Shown piece by piece: positions 44,320 through 56,605 of a stretch of DNA of 64,000 nt (its first letter is position 1; every line of letters begins with the position of its first letter). This stretch comes from Phallusia mammillata (lineage: Eukaryota > Chordata > Ascidiacea > Phlebobranchia > Ascidiidae). The stretch is from assembly GCA_003260075.1 (NCBI GenBank), contig QLIY01000612.1:35179-99178 (forward strand), read 5' to 3'. The notes under the pieces are model-generated. The model was not told the origin of the DNA and did not search any database. It saw only the letters and a list, made by a program, of their open reading frames with translations. A program made the position numbers and the translations under genes.

Positions 44320-47300
44320 ATGAGTAAGTTTAAAGTGACTGAAGTTCGTCCCAGTGGAGGCAAAAACATCGCTGAGGTTGGGGGGGGGGAGATGGTCACG
44401 TGAGTAGGTGCGTAACAATGCTGTAACACGTCATACGATACGTGGCGAATTGATTATTCGGAAAAAGATGTCGTTACTTTGACCTATGACCTCTAGCAAC
44501 AAAACTTGCAATAGAGGAATGGGAATTTTCTTCTATTTCCTAATAAAACAAAAAATAAAACCTACCAACAGCTTGTAAACTTTTAACAACTTACCAAAAT
44601 GAAACTGGCGCACAATTCTAACGAAATAGCGGCCCCTTGAACACATTTTTCAGATGCGCAAACATTCTATTTATTTCAGATTCCACACAATCTGGTTGCG
44701 TTGCAACTGCCGATGCAGCGTTTGTTGCCGAACAATCGTCGGTCAGGCGTTGGTGGAACGAAGCAAGTTGCCATGCCAACTGCTCGTAAGTGAAGCTACA
44801 ATCCACGACGAGGGAGGTAAATTTATTGAATGTGTGAAAACGAAAAACTGAAATTCGAAGCATATTTCAGGCATCTTAATAGTACGACACTGAAAGAGCC
44901 TAAAGCAGGAATCTCAAATACGCGGCCCTCCAAGGGTTTTTATGCGGCACGCGAAGTAACTTTTAGACGTTATGTGTTTTTCTCAGCCGGAATACCCTGT
45001 CAAACCAGAGAGTTTACTGATACAATCATTCTTTAGTAGTGCATGGTGTATGCAACGTTTCAATGGCATGTTTGAAATAGCCCAACTTTACAATCAGCGA
45101 TTGCGATTGCTGGTTCATATTCTTTTCTTGTTGTGTTATTGCGTGCCATTGTTTTCACATCAAAGCAATAAAGCACAGTTGGCTCTTTCACGTTGCTACA
45201 CTGTATATCTGTTTGTTATTTATTACAATATTGTTTTTGGTTTTTTTAATAAAGTAAACGACATTAATAAACATTTCACTTTTTAATCACGCAATATGTT
45301 TGTTGTCATGTTACGCTGTAACAAATGTTTCGATAGTGCGGCCCTCGGCTTACTTAAAAGTTTGTTTTTGGCCCTCAAAGCAGTTTGAGTTTGAGACCCC
45401 TGGCCTAAAGAGTGTCTGTTAAACCAAAGCTTAAAAAATGTGCCTGTAAATTTAATAACACCGTTAATATTGTTTGTTGTGTTCCAGCCAAGATCGACTT
45501 CAAACTTGCTCCCGAGACCGACCACGTGACCGTGATGACTTCTGATTGGCTGAGAAGCGCGTGCTATTGTGACGCGTGCATCAGTGGAATGTTGGATGAG
45601 AGAGAGATGAAGTTTCATCTGCCGAGCGAAAGTCAACTTCCCGTTGCCGAATACGAGCAACTCGATACCGACAAAGGAATGTTCGAGTATGCATTATGAC
45701 GTCAATAATATAGCGAAACAATGAAACAATTATCTATGAAAATTTATAATACAGTATACGATGTAAGGAAAGCGCTTTACATTAATGACGACATAATGGT
45801 TGCATTGTGCGTTTACAGACTTATTGGAACAGTTTTCGACCGCGGTTTCGTACTGGTGAAAAATGTTCCTACAAAAGACAGATCTGTCGTACGGGTACGC
45901 TTTGCTCATTCGTTTTTACAATCATAAACCTTTTTTTTAAATTGACCCCTAAAATTATTTCATCAAACATGGAACAAGGATATGTACAATACAATCGTTT
46001 TCAAAATCGTTGATTACAAGCTTTCTTTTGGTTTTGATGAAACTGTTTTACACCTGTTTTGTAGCGATGTAAAATTTCTTGCTTTCAGCGAAATGTAGGC
46101 TTATAGGTCATATATCTCTCTGTAAAACGGTGGACTCGCAAACTTGTTGAAAACTGAAAATCAAGTTGTATCCAATATTTCGTTTGTTTTCAGACTGGAA
46201 AAAGGATGGCTCCCCTTATTGAAACAATTTATGGAGAGGTGAGTTTTCTGTTCTGTTTCAAACTTGGCTTTTTTCGTTCCCAAACTTTTTTCTGTCATTT
46301 GTGCAACAAAAAATTAACGTAGGATAAATTTATTGTTCAAAATGTCGTGCTGACACAATTTATTCTTGATTTCTTCAGAAGTTTGACGTGGTTGACGTGC
46401 AAAGCACAGAGAATGTCGCTTATACGTCAATAGGCCTCCCTTTCCACATGGACCAGTGCATATATGAGGCGGCTCCAGGCATAATACTCATGCACGCCAT
46501 CAGGTTAGCAAAGTTTCTTTGAATCAAAACAGGCTTTAAAAATTGCTTAATATTCTTGTTTTATTTGCACTGAAAAATGTGTACGAAATAGAAAACATAG
46601 AAAACACTGAGAAATATTATGGGAGCTGTAGACACGGACTGCTGTAACTTGATTAAACTTGAAAATGTTAAAACCCAAAAGTTTCATTCAATTTGGTCAA
46701 TCAGATTAGTAAATGTTGAGGAAGTTATGACGGATTTTGTGACGCATCTGAAACCGTATGTTAAAAGGTGTACAGTATGCAAAAGGTTGGCCACCCCTGC
46801 TTTGTTGCAAACTTTTTAAGAATAGCTGTAATCATCAGTTTTATCCCCTTGTAGTGGTTATAAAAGCAACGGTTGTTAAAACTTAGTACTTTTCCTGTTC
46901 ACAAGCTGTCCAACTTCAGTTTATCTGCAAAAAAGAGCAAAAAAATAAAAGTGTTTTTTGTCTTACATTTTCCAACGTCATGGTCCATTAGGTTTGATGA
47001 CGTAGTTGAAGGGGGTAACTCCCTGATGGTGGATATGTTTCACGTGCTCGAAATCTTCCGGAAACAATCTCCTGACGATTTCCGGGTTTTGTCACGTGTT
47101 CCGGTTCCGTTCGCCACAATCGATTACAAAAGACGGGATCCGGCTCACGTGATCAACAGGAAACCAATCATATCGCTTGATTACGACGACAAGGTGGGTT
47201 TGGCGGGGGTGTGGTCGATGTCTTGTTGAGCGCCATATTTTATTCCAAACCCGAAGTCTGAATTACAATAAATGGTGGACTTTTTCGAATAAACGTGCTT

Positions 47301-48802
47301 GCGTTAAATTCTTTTTCACTTGTTTATCGTGCACTGTGCTACGCGCATTCAGTGTTATTTACCCTGATGAAGGCGACCTGTATGGGCCGTCGAAATGTTG
47401 GTGCAAAAATACAATTGCCAAAAGAGCTCTATAAATTTGAAGTAGAATTGTTTATTAATGAATATAACGGCTCAATTAGACGTAAAAAGCGACATGCTTT
47501 ATTAATAATCCGTGATGAAACGTTGATAAAAAACTGTAATTCAGCAGTGTAAGCGACCGATAACTTATCGGCATTACATCAAACATCAGTTACTGCTTTA
47601 AATTGTTAAAGAAAAATACAAAGATGTTTAGTATTCCTTCAGGTTGTTGGATTCAACTGGAACCCGGGCACAGAAGATCCTTTACGAGTCCATGAAGCCG
47701 ATGTCGAACCGTTTTACAAAGCTTACGTCAAACTACAGAAGCTCATTGACGACCCTAAGAATCAAGTTAGTTTGTGGATTGATGCGTCGGCATAAAATCT
47801 TAAGTTGCGTTATTCAATGACTAAAAGTGTTAAGTGCACGGTCAACCTCGGTTAATCCGGACCCGTTTAGACCAAAAACATTTGTCCGAATTAGGCGAAG
47901 ATTCGGATTAACCGATTCCGATTAGTTAAAGCCTTACCACATTTTAAATTATTTGTACCTGAAGTTTTGTACGAATAAGGCGAAGATCTCTGTACAATAG
48001 AGAGTCAACTAAAAACAAACTCGTTCAGAATTTGTCCTGAACTTTACTCGCTCGATGCATACGATTTCTATAACCGATTCTATTTGATTAAGAACCGGTG
48101 ACGTCAATTATTTGGGTAAATTTAAAACCATTAGCAATTTGCCGATGAAAACTTCAGTTGTTTGACAAAATCTTCTGATAAGACAAATGTATCTTTTATA
48201 TTTCAATTAGTGTAGGTATAATGTGGTAATTGTTTTCAATATGAGAAAAAAACTGATTTGCGCCTGCCGTGTTGCGTTTCAAGTTTTTCAAGCTGACGAA
48301 AATCTCCAAATTTTGTTCTCTAAGTTGAAGTTTCGTCTGAGATCGGGCGATATGTTGTTTTTCAACAACCGTCGGATGGTGCATACAAGGGAGGGTTACA
48401 ACGTAAACGGTGGCGTCAGACACCTGCAGGTGGGGCTAGAGAGCAATACCTTTTAGCAGATGCAAAAAATATAGGTAGTGCAAACTGATTCGACCAATGA
48501 GCGTATTTTTCTTTTTACAATATGTTGTGAGGTGAAAAGCCTGTAAAAATGCCAATTAGTTAAAGCGGTAAATTGCAAGAAAAAGCGTAGTTAATTGGAG
48601 TTGCTATTAACCAGAGTCGACTGCATTCGTTAAGTTTAGCCTTGCATACTACTATTTGATTATGACACCGCTTAAAAAACTTTTTACTTTCCAGGCTTGT
48701 TACTTAAACATTGAGGATCTTCGCAGCAAGTATATGGTTCTCGGTAGAAAACTGAATCGACCAGTGGTGGCGCCAAAGATCGGAAACTGCAGCAGTATTT
48801 GA
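44320..48802 (+). CDS. BBOX1: Gamma-butyrobetaine dioxygenase-like, copy C (first exon disrupted)
   Basis: Ten exons: 44320-44407, 44680-44816, 45488-45686, 45819-45894, 46194-46238, 46379-46503, 46992-47193, 47643-47765, 48325-48429, 48695-48802. Exons 2-10 are intact, with zinc ligands CxCxxC and His, iron ligands HxD (PFHMDQ) and His (RMVHTREGY), and the 2-oxoglutarate Arg (GGVRHLQ). Exon 1 is 88 bases, not 86: a run of ten G (44380-44389) replaces ttctgggat, shifts the frame and brings in a TGA before the donor. As written the gene cannot make the full enzyme. The run has the same length as other suspicious runs here, so the break may be artificial. A MITE sits in intron 2. Exons 2 and 3 are nearly identical to copy B; exons 8 and 9 are more diverged. 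Confidence 0.82.
44906..45402. mobile_element. hAT-type MITE in intron 2 of dioxygenase copy C
   Basis: Begins CAGGAATCTCAAA and ends TTTGAGACCCCTG, with perfect 8-bp flanks gcctaaag. Non-autonomous. Confidence 0.87.
47317..47440 (+). repeat. Dispersed retroelement-like tail with hammerhead-like core
   Basis: Contains ctgatgaaggcgacctgta, followed by cgtcgaaatg, and matches the inverse strand at 50735-50860. Such CTGATGA/stem/GAAA strings occur in Penelope-like and other invertebrate retroelement ends. Non-coding fragment in intron 7 of copy C. Confidence 0.5.
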
Positions 48803-49138
48803 ACTTCAACTGGGGAGCCAGAATTTTATGTTCTTTGACCTAATTGTTTTTGGTAACAAATCTTAACCAGTTTGTTTCACAATACAATTGCGTGTAGTGT
48901 ATATAATCCTGTCATTTGTGCTATTTAAATCAAACAGAAACTGACGATGCCTTCTAAATAGGCGAAATTAACATTGCTGTTTCGTTATGAAAGATTACAC
49001 TCATGCTGACCGCCTGACGCTCTTGAGGAGCAATTTGTATATCTGTTGCACTAATGGTGTATTTTAAACTAAAATTATGAAATATATCAAGTCTTTTCAT
49101 TGTGGCCAATTTGCCAGCGTGTTTAGGTAACATAGAAC

Positions 49139-49365
49139 CAGTGGTGGGATTCAAACTGTTTGTCAGCCGGTTCTATCACAGAAAGTCATATTTTTCAGCC
49201 GGTTCTGTTACAAAAAATACATTGACAGTAACCAGTAATGCTAACCGGTTCGCTGATCGCATAAAATTTCGTGAGACGGTTCTATAGAACCGGTGCGAAC
49301 CGGCTGAATCCCATTTAGTGAGACGGTTCTATAGAACCGGTGCGAACCGGCTGAATCCCACCACT
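49139..49365. mobile_element. CAGTGGTGGGATTCA family MITE with duplicated right end
   Basis: Left end intact. The right about 50 bases (agacggttctatagaacc...) occur twice in tandem. Flanks catagaac and catagaga are an imperfect 8-bp duplication. The remainder of 48803-50376 shows no gene. Confidence 0.82.
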
Positions 49366-50376
49366 ACATAGAGATCATTTAAACGTTACACAAGGTTCAA
49401 TTATGCTATGAATGAACATCAATTGGTGTATTGCGATGGAAACAAGTTTGACAAATGCAACATTTACAGTAAAAGGTTAAAAAATGAACTGAAGTAATGA
49501 AAAAAATTTAATACATGAAATAGAAAAACAAACAAAAGGAAAATCAATGTTATTGTGTTCTAGTAAATTTCATTTCTGTACCCAGTGATTCGGCTAAATT
49601 GTGTTAGGCCTATACTAGAACAGAATGGTTGTGTTGCAATATGTTCTTAGATCTGTGGGTTTTGGGGTTTCCGTGGGTTTCGTTGCTCATTGCCAAACGG
49701 CAGGCCTACGTTACATCTAGGTTTGCCTACACAACTTAACACATTAAACCGAATATTCGTAAAAAACGCTAATTCGATCGAAAAATGTGTTAAACCGCAG
49801 TTTCAATGTATTATTGTCAAATTTACAATGTTGCAACTTATTGTTATACCTTTCTCGCAGGGAACACTTGAATGAAAGAATAGCGCACTGCTTAGTAAAT
49901 GTGAGGCTTAAAAATTCGAAAACAATGTAACACCATAGGCTATGCTTTCAACCGGATAAAGGGGTACATTTCACGTGTATCGGGGAGTATAAAAGGTATT
50001 TTTTTTATTAGGATAAAGGACTTATAAACAAAATTACGAATAATTTTTTCCTTAAAATCTGCATGAATTTGATCGAGGGTTATCCGGCTGAAAAAAATTA
50101 TGGTTAACAGTTTTCTTAAAGACATACAAGTATGCAGAAATCTAAGTGCAACAAACAAACAAAAAACGAAAAAAATAATTTCAAATTTAACACTGAATTG
50201 TAAAATATAAACTATTGCAGCATTTCACTTAACGACCGTAACATAGTTTGAAAACAAGAATACTGCCTTCTGTGCACATGTGCATCACCGGGTTAGAACC
50301 ACCAACCCTTGGCTCTCGACGCCCACCTGGCAACTTTATGATGTTCAACAGTTCTGTGTTTGTTGGGACATTGTTT

Positions 50377-53300
50377 TTATAACTTTAACACAAGCACAGT
50401 GACCACAACTACAATCAGAATTACAATAAAAACAGACAGAACCGCGATAATCACAAGCAAACGTTTGTTTAATCGACTTTTCGGTTGCTGTAGCTTCGGA
50501 CCGTTCCGAGAAAGAGTTCCTTTAAAATTAAAAGCGTCTGTCATGAAGTTTTATGATTACTGTTTTTACCAATATATTTTGATGATATCATATTTTAACA
50601 AACAAAAGCGCTTGTTTGTTATTTTACTAATAGAAAATAGAAAAAAGTGGTAAATGTGGTTCCTTTTATAGGTGTTCCTTTGTAAAAAGAGAACACCGAA
50701 ACAAGTATATAAGCTATTGCTACAAGGCATAATATCAAGTTTATAGAGCTCTTCTGGCAAATGTAGTTTTCTTCCGACGTTTCGACGTCCTATACAGGTC
50801 GCCTTCATCAGGGTAAATACACTGAATGCGAGTGGTACAGTGCACGATAAAGAAAGTTTTTGTTGAACTAACCGAGCAACTCACCAGCCAGACTAACAGC
50901 AGCATAGGCTTCACTGTCTTCTTCGTCAGAAACAAGATCTATGGCAGAATCACGTAGGTTTGCTCGTGTCACGTGATTTCCTCTGTTCATGGACTGAGTT
51001 TGCGAAATTGAGCGGATTTCAACCAGGTCCCTGTAAAGCAAGGGTTGTAAAAAGCATGTTTATTTGACAAAAATAACCCAGATAGGCTCCTGTCGTGTTG
51101 AGTTTGAGAATTTGTTACATAAGTTATGGCTTGTCTTTGGGAGGCAGGTCAATCAAACTTATTTGCATTGTTACTCAATATCATTTTCATCGTTAAACAG
51201 TTACATAAAACAGCGGACACCAAAAATATAGGTTATTGAGCCAGTTTAATGCAATATTTAACGCCTTAGGCCTGGCGTAGTGCGACTTATCATAAAATGT
51301 TTTAGTTACAAAATATTTACATTCTACACAAAGGCTACAAATTTTATGAAAAAAATGTAAAACAGAAATACAAACTTTTTGACAATTTTTCGTTTGTCGG
51401 CTTCGTTAAAGGTGCGGGACTTTCCCAAACCACGTGACTTGTCTGCAAAAAGAAGTCAATTACAGTTGTAGGTTTTTGTGTTTTTTGCATCAAACTTAAT
51501 TACTTAAAACGTGATTGTGACTTGAAATGTCTACAGAGTGGAAAACCTTCAAATGAGTTCACGCAATTAAATGAAATGACTTTATCTTTAATTTATATTG
51601 TTAAACTGACTGACCTTGACCTACTTTTTTAAGTAAAACCCTACCACAGTCAAGTACTTAAAATTAATAAATTTTTTATCAAATACCTTTTTTGTTTTAC
51701 TTGGTAAAATCTTTAAATATTTTTTATCTCAACAAAACAAATAAATTCCATACTTACTGTTGGGAGTAACAAATGGTGGATAGTTGACGGCGGTGAGAGG
51801 TTCCTGCACACTCACAACATACGCGATCGAATTTGAGGAAGAGGCGCGGTTTAGGGGGTTTCCCTGATCTTCAGGAACTGAAAGAAAACTGTTTCCTCTT
51901 GCCGTCATGCTTGGATGGTTCGGGACGTTGTTCCGCCGGAAGTTGTTGGGTTTGTTGCGCACCGAGTTCTAGAATACAACAATTTAAGGTCATCGCAAGG
52001 TCGTTGCAAGGTCACATATTCCTTGACTACCAAAATATTTTTTATAGATATTAGATATTTAAGATATTACCTAAAAGAAAAATAAGCTTAGTTTCAAATG
52101 TCAACCATGTATTGATGTCAATGTGTAATCTAATCATCACATTGATTCAATGAATAAACAACATTCTGTCGACATTTTTAACCTGCGTGTCGTTTAAATT
52201 TAAACATAAGTTCAGCCTTTCATTTTTTTTACAAGTTTGAACCACTGTCTTATGGTAAAGGCCATTAGATGCAGACTTTTTAATTTTTAAACGTTAATTT
52301 TAACGAGTTAAAACGTGCATGAAACTTCTATTTCCAGTAATTCTATTCAGTTCGTCATTCTTGTTTTCTTCGATGAAACAAAGAATGGCGTCATCACCTA
52401 ATATTGAGCATGCCTTTGTTTGTCATAAAGCCCCCATTGTTATATTTGCCTGACTCACTCATAATTAGGGTTTACAATTGTCCATTTACGTTTGTAAAGT
52501 CACGTTAATACGTGTGAAAAACGTCAGTTCGTTTTTGCCCAAAAAACAGACCCATTCACAAAAGATTTTGCACCAACAACAGCAGTCGTAAACAACAGTT
52601 GGCAAAACAGTTAAAAAAACAAGCAATAATACGAATAATGCCCTAAAAGACTATGAAGCAAGTACTTTGAATTTTTCCAAACTTTTTTTGTTACCAGTAA
52701 AAGTCGAAATTAGTCTTTGAACCTTTGTAGTTCACGTTAATGTACTTGCTTTTAACCTCTGTAGTACATGTTATTGTACTCACCGCTTCGCAAGCTGCAA
52801 AGGAAACTGCTCTTCTCAAATTCACGTCGTTGTTGATTTTGTTGGTTTGTCCCGAAGAATCCGTCATTCTACGTTGATCCCATCTGTTACGTAATAATAC
52901 CGATCAGTTTATCAGGGGTGCACAAAGTACATGGGTCGCAGGCCAAACTACCTCACACATTATTGCCACGTACCTCTGAAAGTTCACGTAATTGTATCAT
53001 ACAAAGAACTTATTCCACATATTATTCTTCATTGTTCGAGAACAATTAGAAATACATTCAACAAACGAACGAAAGCAAGATTAGCCATTGCACTCGAATA
53101 CATCCTATTCAGGCGTTTCAAACCAAACGGATAGCTAAACAACTTTAAACTGTTCAAAAAGAGATTAGCCGCAACAAAAAAGCAACAATTTTGATGATCT
53201 TAAGAAATCCCTCAAATAATGTTAGTGTATCGATGGTATTGAGTAGACACAAAATATAGGCTGCATATACTTTAAAATATCCCATTCTCCCAATCTCACC

Positions 53301-55190
53301 TTGAGTTTGAGTGATAAGGTGGAGGGTGGACAAACATGGTGGCTGTTTTATCATCTAACTTGACTGGAATTGTCTGAAACAAAATAACACACGTGTTACT
53401 ACATATTACTAATCTGTCGGCGTACAGGCGCCCTAAATACAGGCTTAATATATACAACTTACTAAAGATTTGGATTTAAAAAGCGTTTTGTTTTGGCTTA
53501 AATAACAGCAAAAACAGGGCATGTCGTGTTCTGCAACTACATTATCTCTTGTGTGTTTGGTTTCAAAATAAATGTGCGCTTTTTTATTGCAACTGGGTAC
53601 AAAACCAAACCAATTATTAACAAACGTAAATGTCAGAACAACCCGTTGTTCGGTTTATTTGTAACAAATTGGGTAACAGCCGCTTGACTATTTAAGTCAG
53701 TGGTTCTCAAACTCGCTTTTCGGGGCCGCATGCGGCTCCCAACTACTTATTTTGCGGCTCGCACCAGACCTCAGAAAACCACCAAACATTGCTATTTTAG
53801 CTTTCAAAGTAATAATCTTTAGTGATTTTCTTAAGGATTCGTTTTTTGCGGCTCCCTACACACTTCAAAAATATCATTTGGCCCCGACAATAAAAAAGTT
53901 TGAGAACCACTGATTTAAGTTGTGCTTTTTAATACACACTTTACTCCAGTGCTTCCCAACCTTTTCCAGCTCGCGGCCCACAAAGAGTTCCAGCATCAAG
54001 ATTTTACAACTAGTACAAGTACCTACTGTTGTGACGCGACAATCGCAGTTTGTTTGTGTAATAAAGCTTTGTTTAACGTGAAATCTTATGCGCCATGCGG
54101 TGAGTAGTATCATATTTTTGAGAAAAATGGTTAAATTTGAAAGTACGTTTACACAAACTGTGTAACTTTTTTTAACCTCTATATTGGTATGGTAATAGTT
54201 TGAAAAGCTTCGCGGCCCACCAGAAAGAACGTCGCGGACCATCAGTGGGCCGCGGACCACCGGTTGGGAAGCGCTGCTTTACTCGATGTGTGCAAGCACG
54301 TAATATACGATCGTTTAGGTCACACATGATAATCACGAGTAAGCTGTCATTTCCTGCTACCCCCCAAACTAGCACCTCCTTCCGAAGTGCAGACTGCCTT
54401 GCATTAAAACTTCCTTTTCAAAACCGTAATGTAGTCTTACATAACTCACACCTGTAGCTAAATCGTTGCTTCTAATTTTTTTCTGAAATATTTTAAGTTA
54501 CATTTTTATGCATATTCTGCAGGGTTTAAAATAAGTGCCTGAACTACCTTTGTTTAAACCAGTGGTTCTCAAACTTTTTTATTGTCGGGGCCAAATGGTA
54601 TTTTTTTAAGTGTGTTTGGTCCCGCAAAAAAACGAAACCTTGAGAAAATCACTAAAGATTTTTACTTTGAAAGCTAAAATAGCAATGTTTGGTGGTTTTC
54701 TGAGGTCTGGTGCGAGCCGCAGAATAAGTAGTTGGGAGCCGCATGCAGCCCCAAAAACCGAGTTTGAGAACCACTGGTTTAAACAATCGTAAGCGTAAAA
54801 TAGTTTTAAAAATAATTTAAAAAAATGCACGTAAAAGACTACTAACTAATATAAGGACTTTGACAAAAGCAAAACTGTGTAAAAGTTCCTAATATCTAAA
54901 AAATCGTATTTACATTCTAAATTAGGTGTAGTAACACCGCATTTAAACGAGTCTTGTTGAATCAAGCTTAAAACAAGTTAAAATCATTAAAAAAATGTTA
55001 ATGTCTGTACAAAGTTACTAAGAAGTCAATCCCGAAAAACCGATATATTCAAACTCACATCAGGTATAGCTGGTCGAATTTTTTGAACATCCATAAAATC
55101 CGAGTCGGAGGAATCGCTCGAATCTTCATCTTTTTCTGTGTTTCTTTGTCTTCCCGAATACGGAATCGGTATTTCGTAATCGTCATACAT
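50377..55190 (-). CDS. Unrecognised single-pass membrane protein, C-terminal anchor
   Basis: Seven exons: 55190-55059, 53373-53300, 52883-52784, 51968-51758, 51442-51376, 51030-50885, 50519-50377, giving 290 residues with every phase matching. The first about 255 residues are polar and likely disordered: an acidic serine stretch (EDSSDSSDSDFMD), a PPPY motif (FVHPPPYHSN), an Asn/Arg-rich part and another acidic patch (LVSDEEDSEAY). The end is a basic-flanked hydrophobic helix (RLLVIIAVLSVFIVILIV) that stops a few residues later, so the protein is probably tail-anchored or type II with its bulk in the cytosol. I know no family for it. The exon 5 donor (GTTTGT) is weak, and the last exon might splice on just before the stop. 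An ATG inside exon 3 could be an alternative start. Confidence 0.6.
50735..50860 (-). repeat. Dispersed retroelement-like tail, inverse copy
   Basis: Minus-strand relative of 47317-47440, with CTGATGA (50805-50811 inverse) and GAAA (50780-50783 inverse) around a potential stem-loop. Lies in the last intron of the membrane-protein gene. Confidence 0.5.
53698..53912. mobile_element. hAT-type MITE (CAGTGGTTCTCAAAC ends), copy 1
   Basis: Ends CAGTGGTTCTCAAACT and GTTTGAGAACCACTG with a perfect 8-bp target duplication, atttaagt. An inverted copy of the same family lies at 54560. Confidence 0.9.
53947..54276. mobile_element. hAT-type MITE (CAGTGCTTCCCAACC ends)
   Basis: Ends CAGTGCTTCCCAACC and GGTTGGGAAGCGCTG with a perfect 8-bp target duplication, ctttactc. 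The interior has cgcggcccac and ggaccacc words. Sits between two copies of another family. Confidence 0.9.
54560..54776. mobile_element. hAT-type MITE, inverted copy of the 53698 family
   Basis: Reverse-complement relative of 53698-53912 with perfect 8-bp target duplication gtttaaac. All three MITEs lie in intron 1 of the membrane-protein gene. Confidence 0.9.
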
Positions 55191-55341
55191 TTTTATGATG
55201 GAAACTTTTTCGTTTAATATCCAATATAGATGATAATAGAATAACAATAAATAAACGAACCACAAAAGCACCTGTAAACAAATATTTAGCAAAATAGAAT
55301 AGTTGTTTCAAAAGCGAGTTTTATCTGAATATACATTTATG

Positions 55342-55521
55342 CAGTGGTGGGATTCAAATTTTTTGTCAGCCGTTTCTATCAAAAAAGTCATATTTTTTAG
55401 CCGGTTCTGTTACAAAAAGTCCATTGACAATAACCAGTAATGCTAACCGGTTCGCTGATCTCATAAATTTTCGTGAGACGGTTCTGTAGAACCAGTGCGA
55501 ACCGGCTGAATCCCACCACTG
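55342..55521. mobile_element. CAGTGGTGGGATTCA family MITE, complete
   Basis: Intact ends and full interior of the family. It lies just upstream of the membrane-protein gene's first exon. Confidence 0.87.
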
Positions 55522-56373
55522 GTTATGATTTTAAAACATACCGTGCATAAAATGTATGTTTGAAGTATTGGTCTTAAGCTTGAACAATATGTGACATCAA
55601 GTATTCATATACTAATTACAGCAACTATAAATTGCTGTAGGATTTTAGCGCAACAGTACACAACTATTTTGACAAATTTCTCACTTAGCTATCCAAACAT
55701 TCGTAAATTCCTTTTCTGAAGTTTAAAATTCCTCACTGTGTAAGAACCACTGTATCCTTTGGCATTCAATACCCTTGCAAATGTATTTTTACTCATGCTG
55801 TCATTCATAGAGCTAATATTCAGTTATTACTGGTGATTTAAATCGATGAGACAAATTTAAACCCAATTAGTTTTTAATTATTGACAATGAAACATAATTA
55901 TTCGACACTATAGTGACATCACAAACGTTAAAACAGCTCAAACAATAAGTTATAAAACGAAATTCTCGAACCAGTTGCTAAAACAAAAATGCGAAAAACA
56001 CGTATTACTGAAACGTTATCTAATAAACTCATACTTCTGTGCTGCAGCATGTAATCTAAGGCATACATTGCTTGCACAAACTGAAAAATAGATAATGGTA
56101 GCCAGCTAACAATCGGTTCATTGTACTGTCACTGTTATTTTCTAACCTCACAGTAGCCATTGTGATGTAACTTTCGATTCACTTACTATTCAGACAAATA
56201 TCCATTGTCTTGTATATGTTAACAATACGACAGCTTTTGTTAATGATTGAAAGTATAAGCATTTAAGTTTCGAATTTCGATAGCTTCTTGCATCTAATAA
56301 AACTAGACTTTAACTAACTAATTGCAAGTTACTTTGATATACAACCACTGCATTCGTTTAGTTTGATTTTAGG

Positions 56374-56605
56374 CAGTGGTGGGATTCTATAGAACCGTCT
56401 CACGAAATTTTATGAGATCAGCCAACCGGTTAGCATTACTGGTTACTGTCAATGGACTTTTTGTAACAGAACCGACTGAAAAAATGACTTTTGTGATAGA
56501 ACCGGCTGACAAAAAATTTGAATCCCTGAAAAATATGACTTTTGTGATAGAACCGCTGCAAAATATGACTTTTGTGTCAAGAAACGGTTGGCAAAAAATT
56601 TGAAG
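56374..56605. mobile_element. CAGTGGTGGGATTCA family MITE, inverted and rearranged
   Basis: Starts with the family end, runs through the interior in the opposite orientation, then has two extra copies of the aaatatgacttttgtg segment and no clean terminus. Spacer 55522-57560 otherwise shows no supported gene. Confidence 0.75.
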
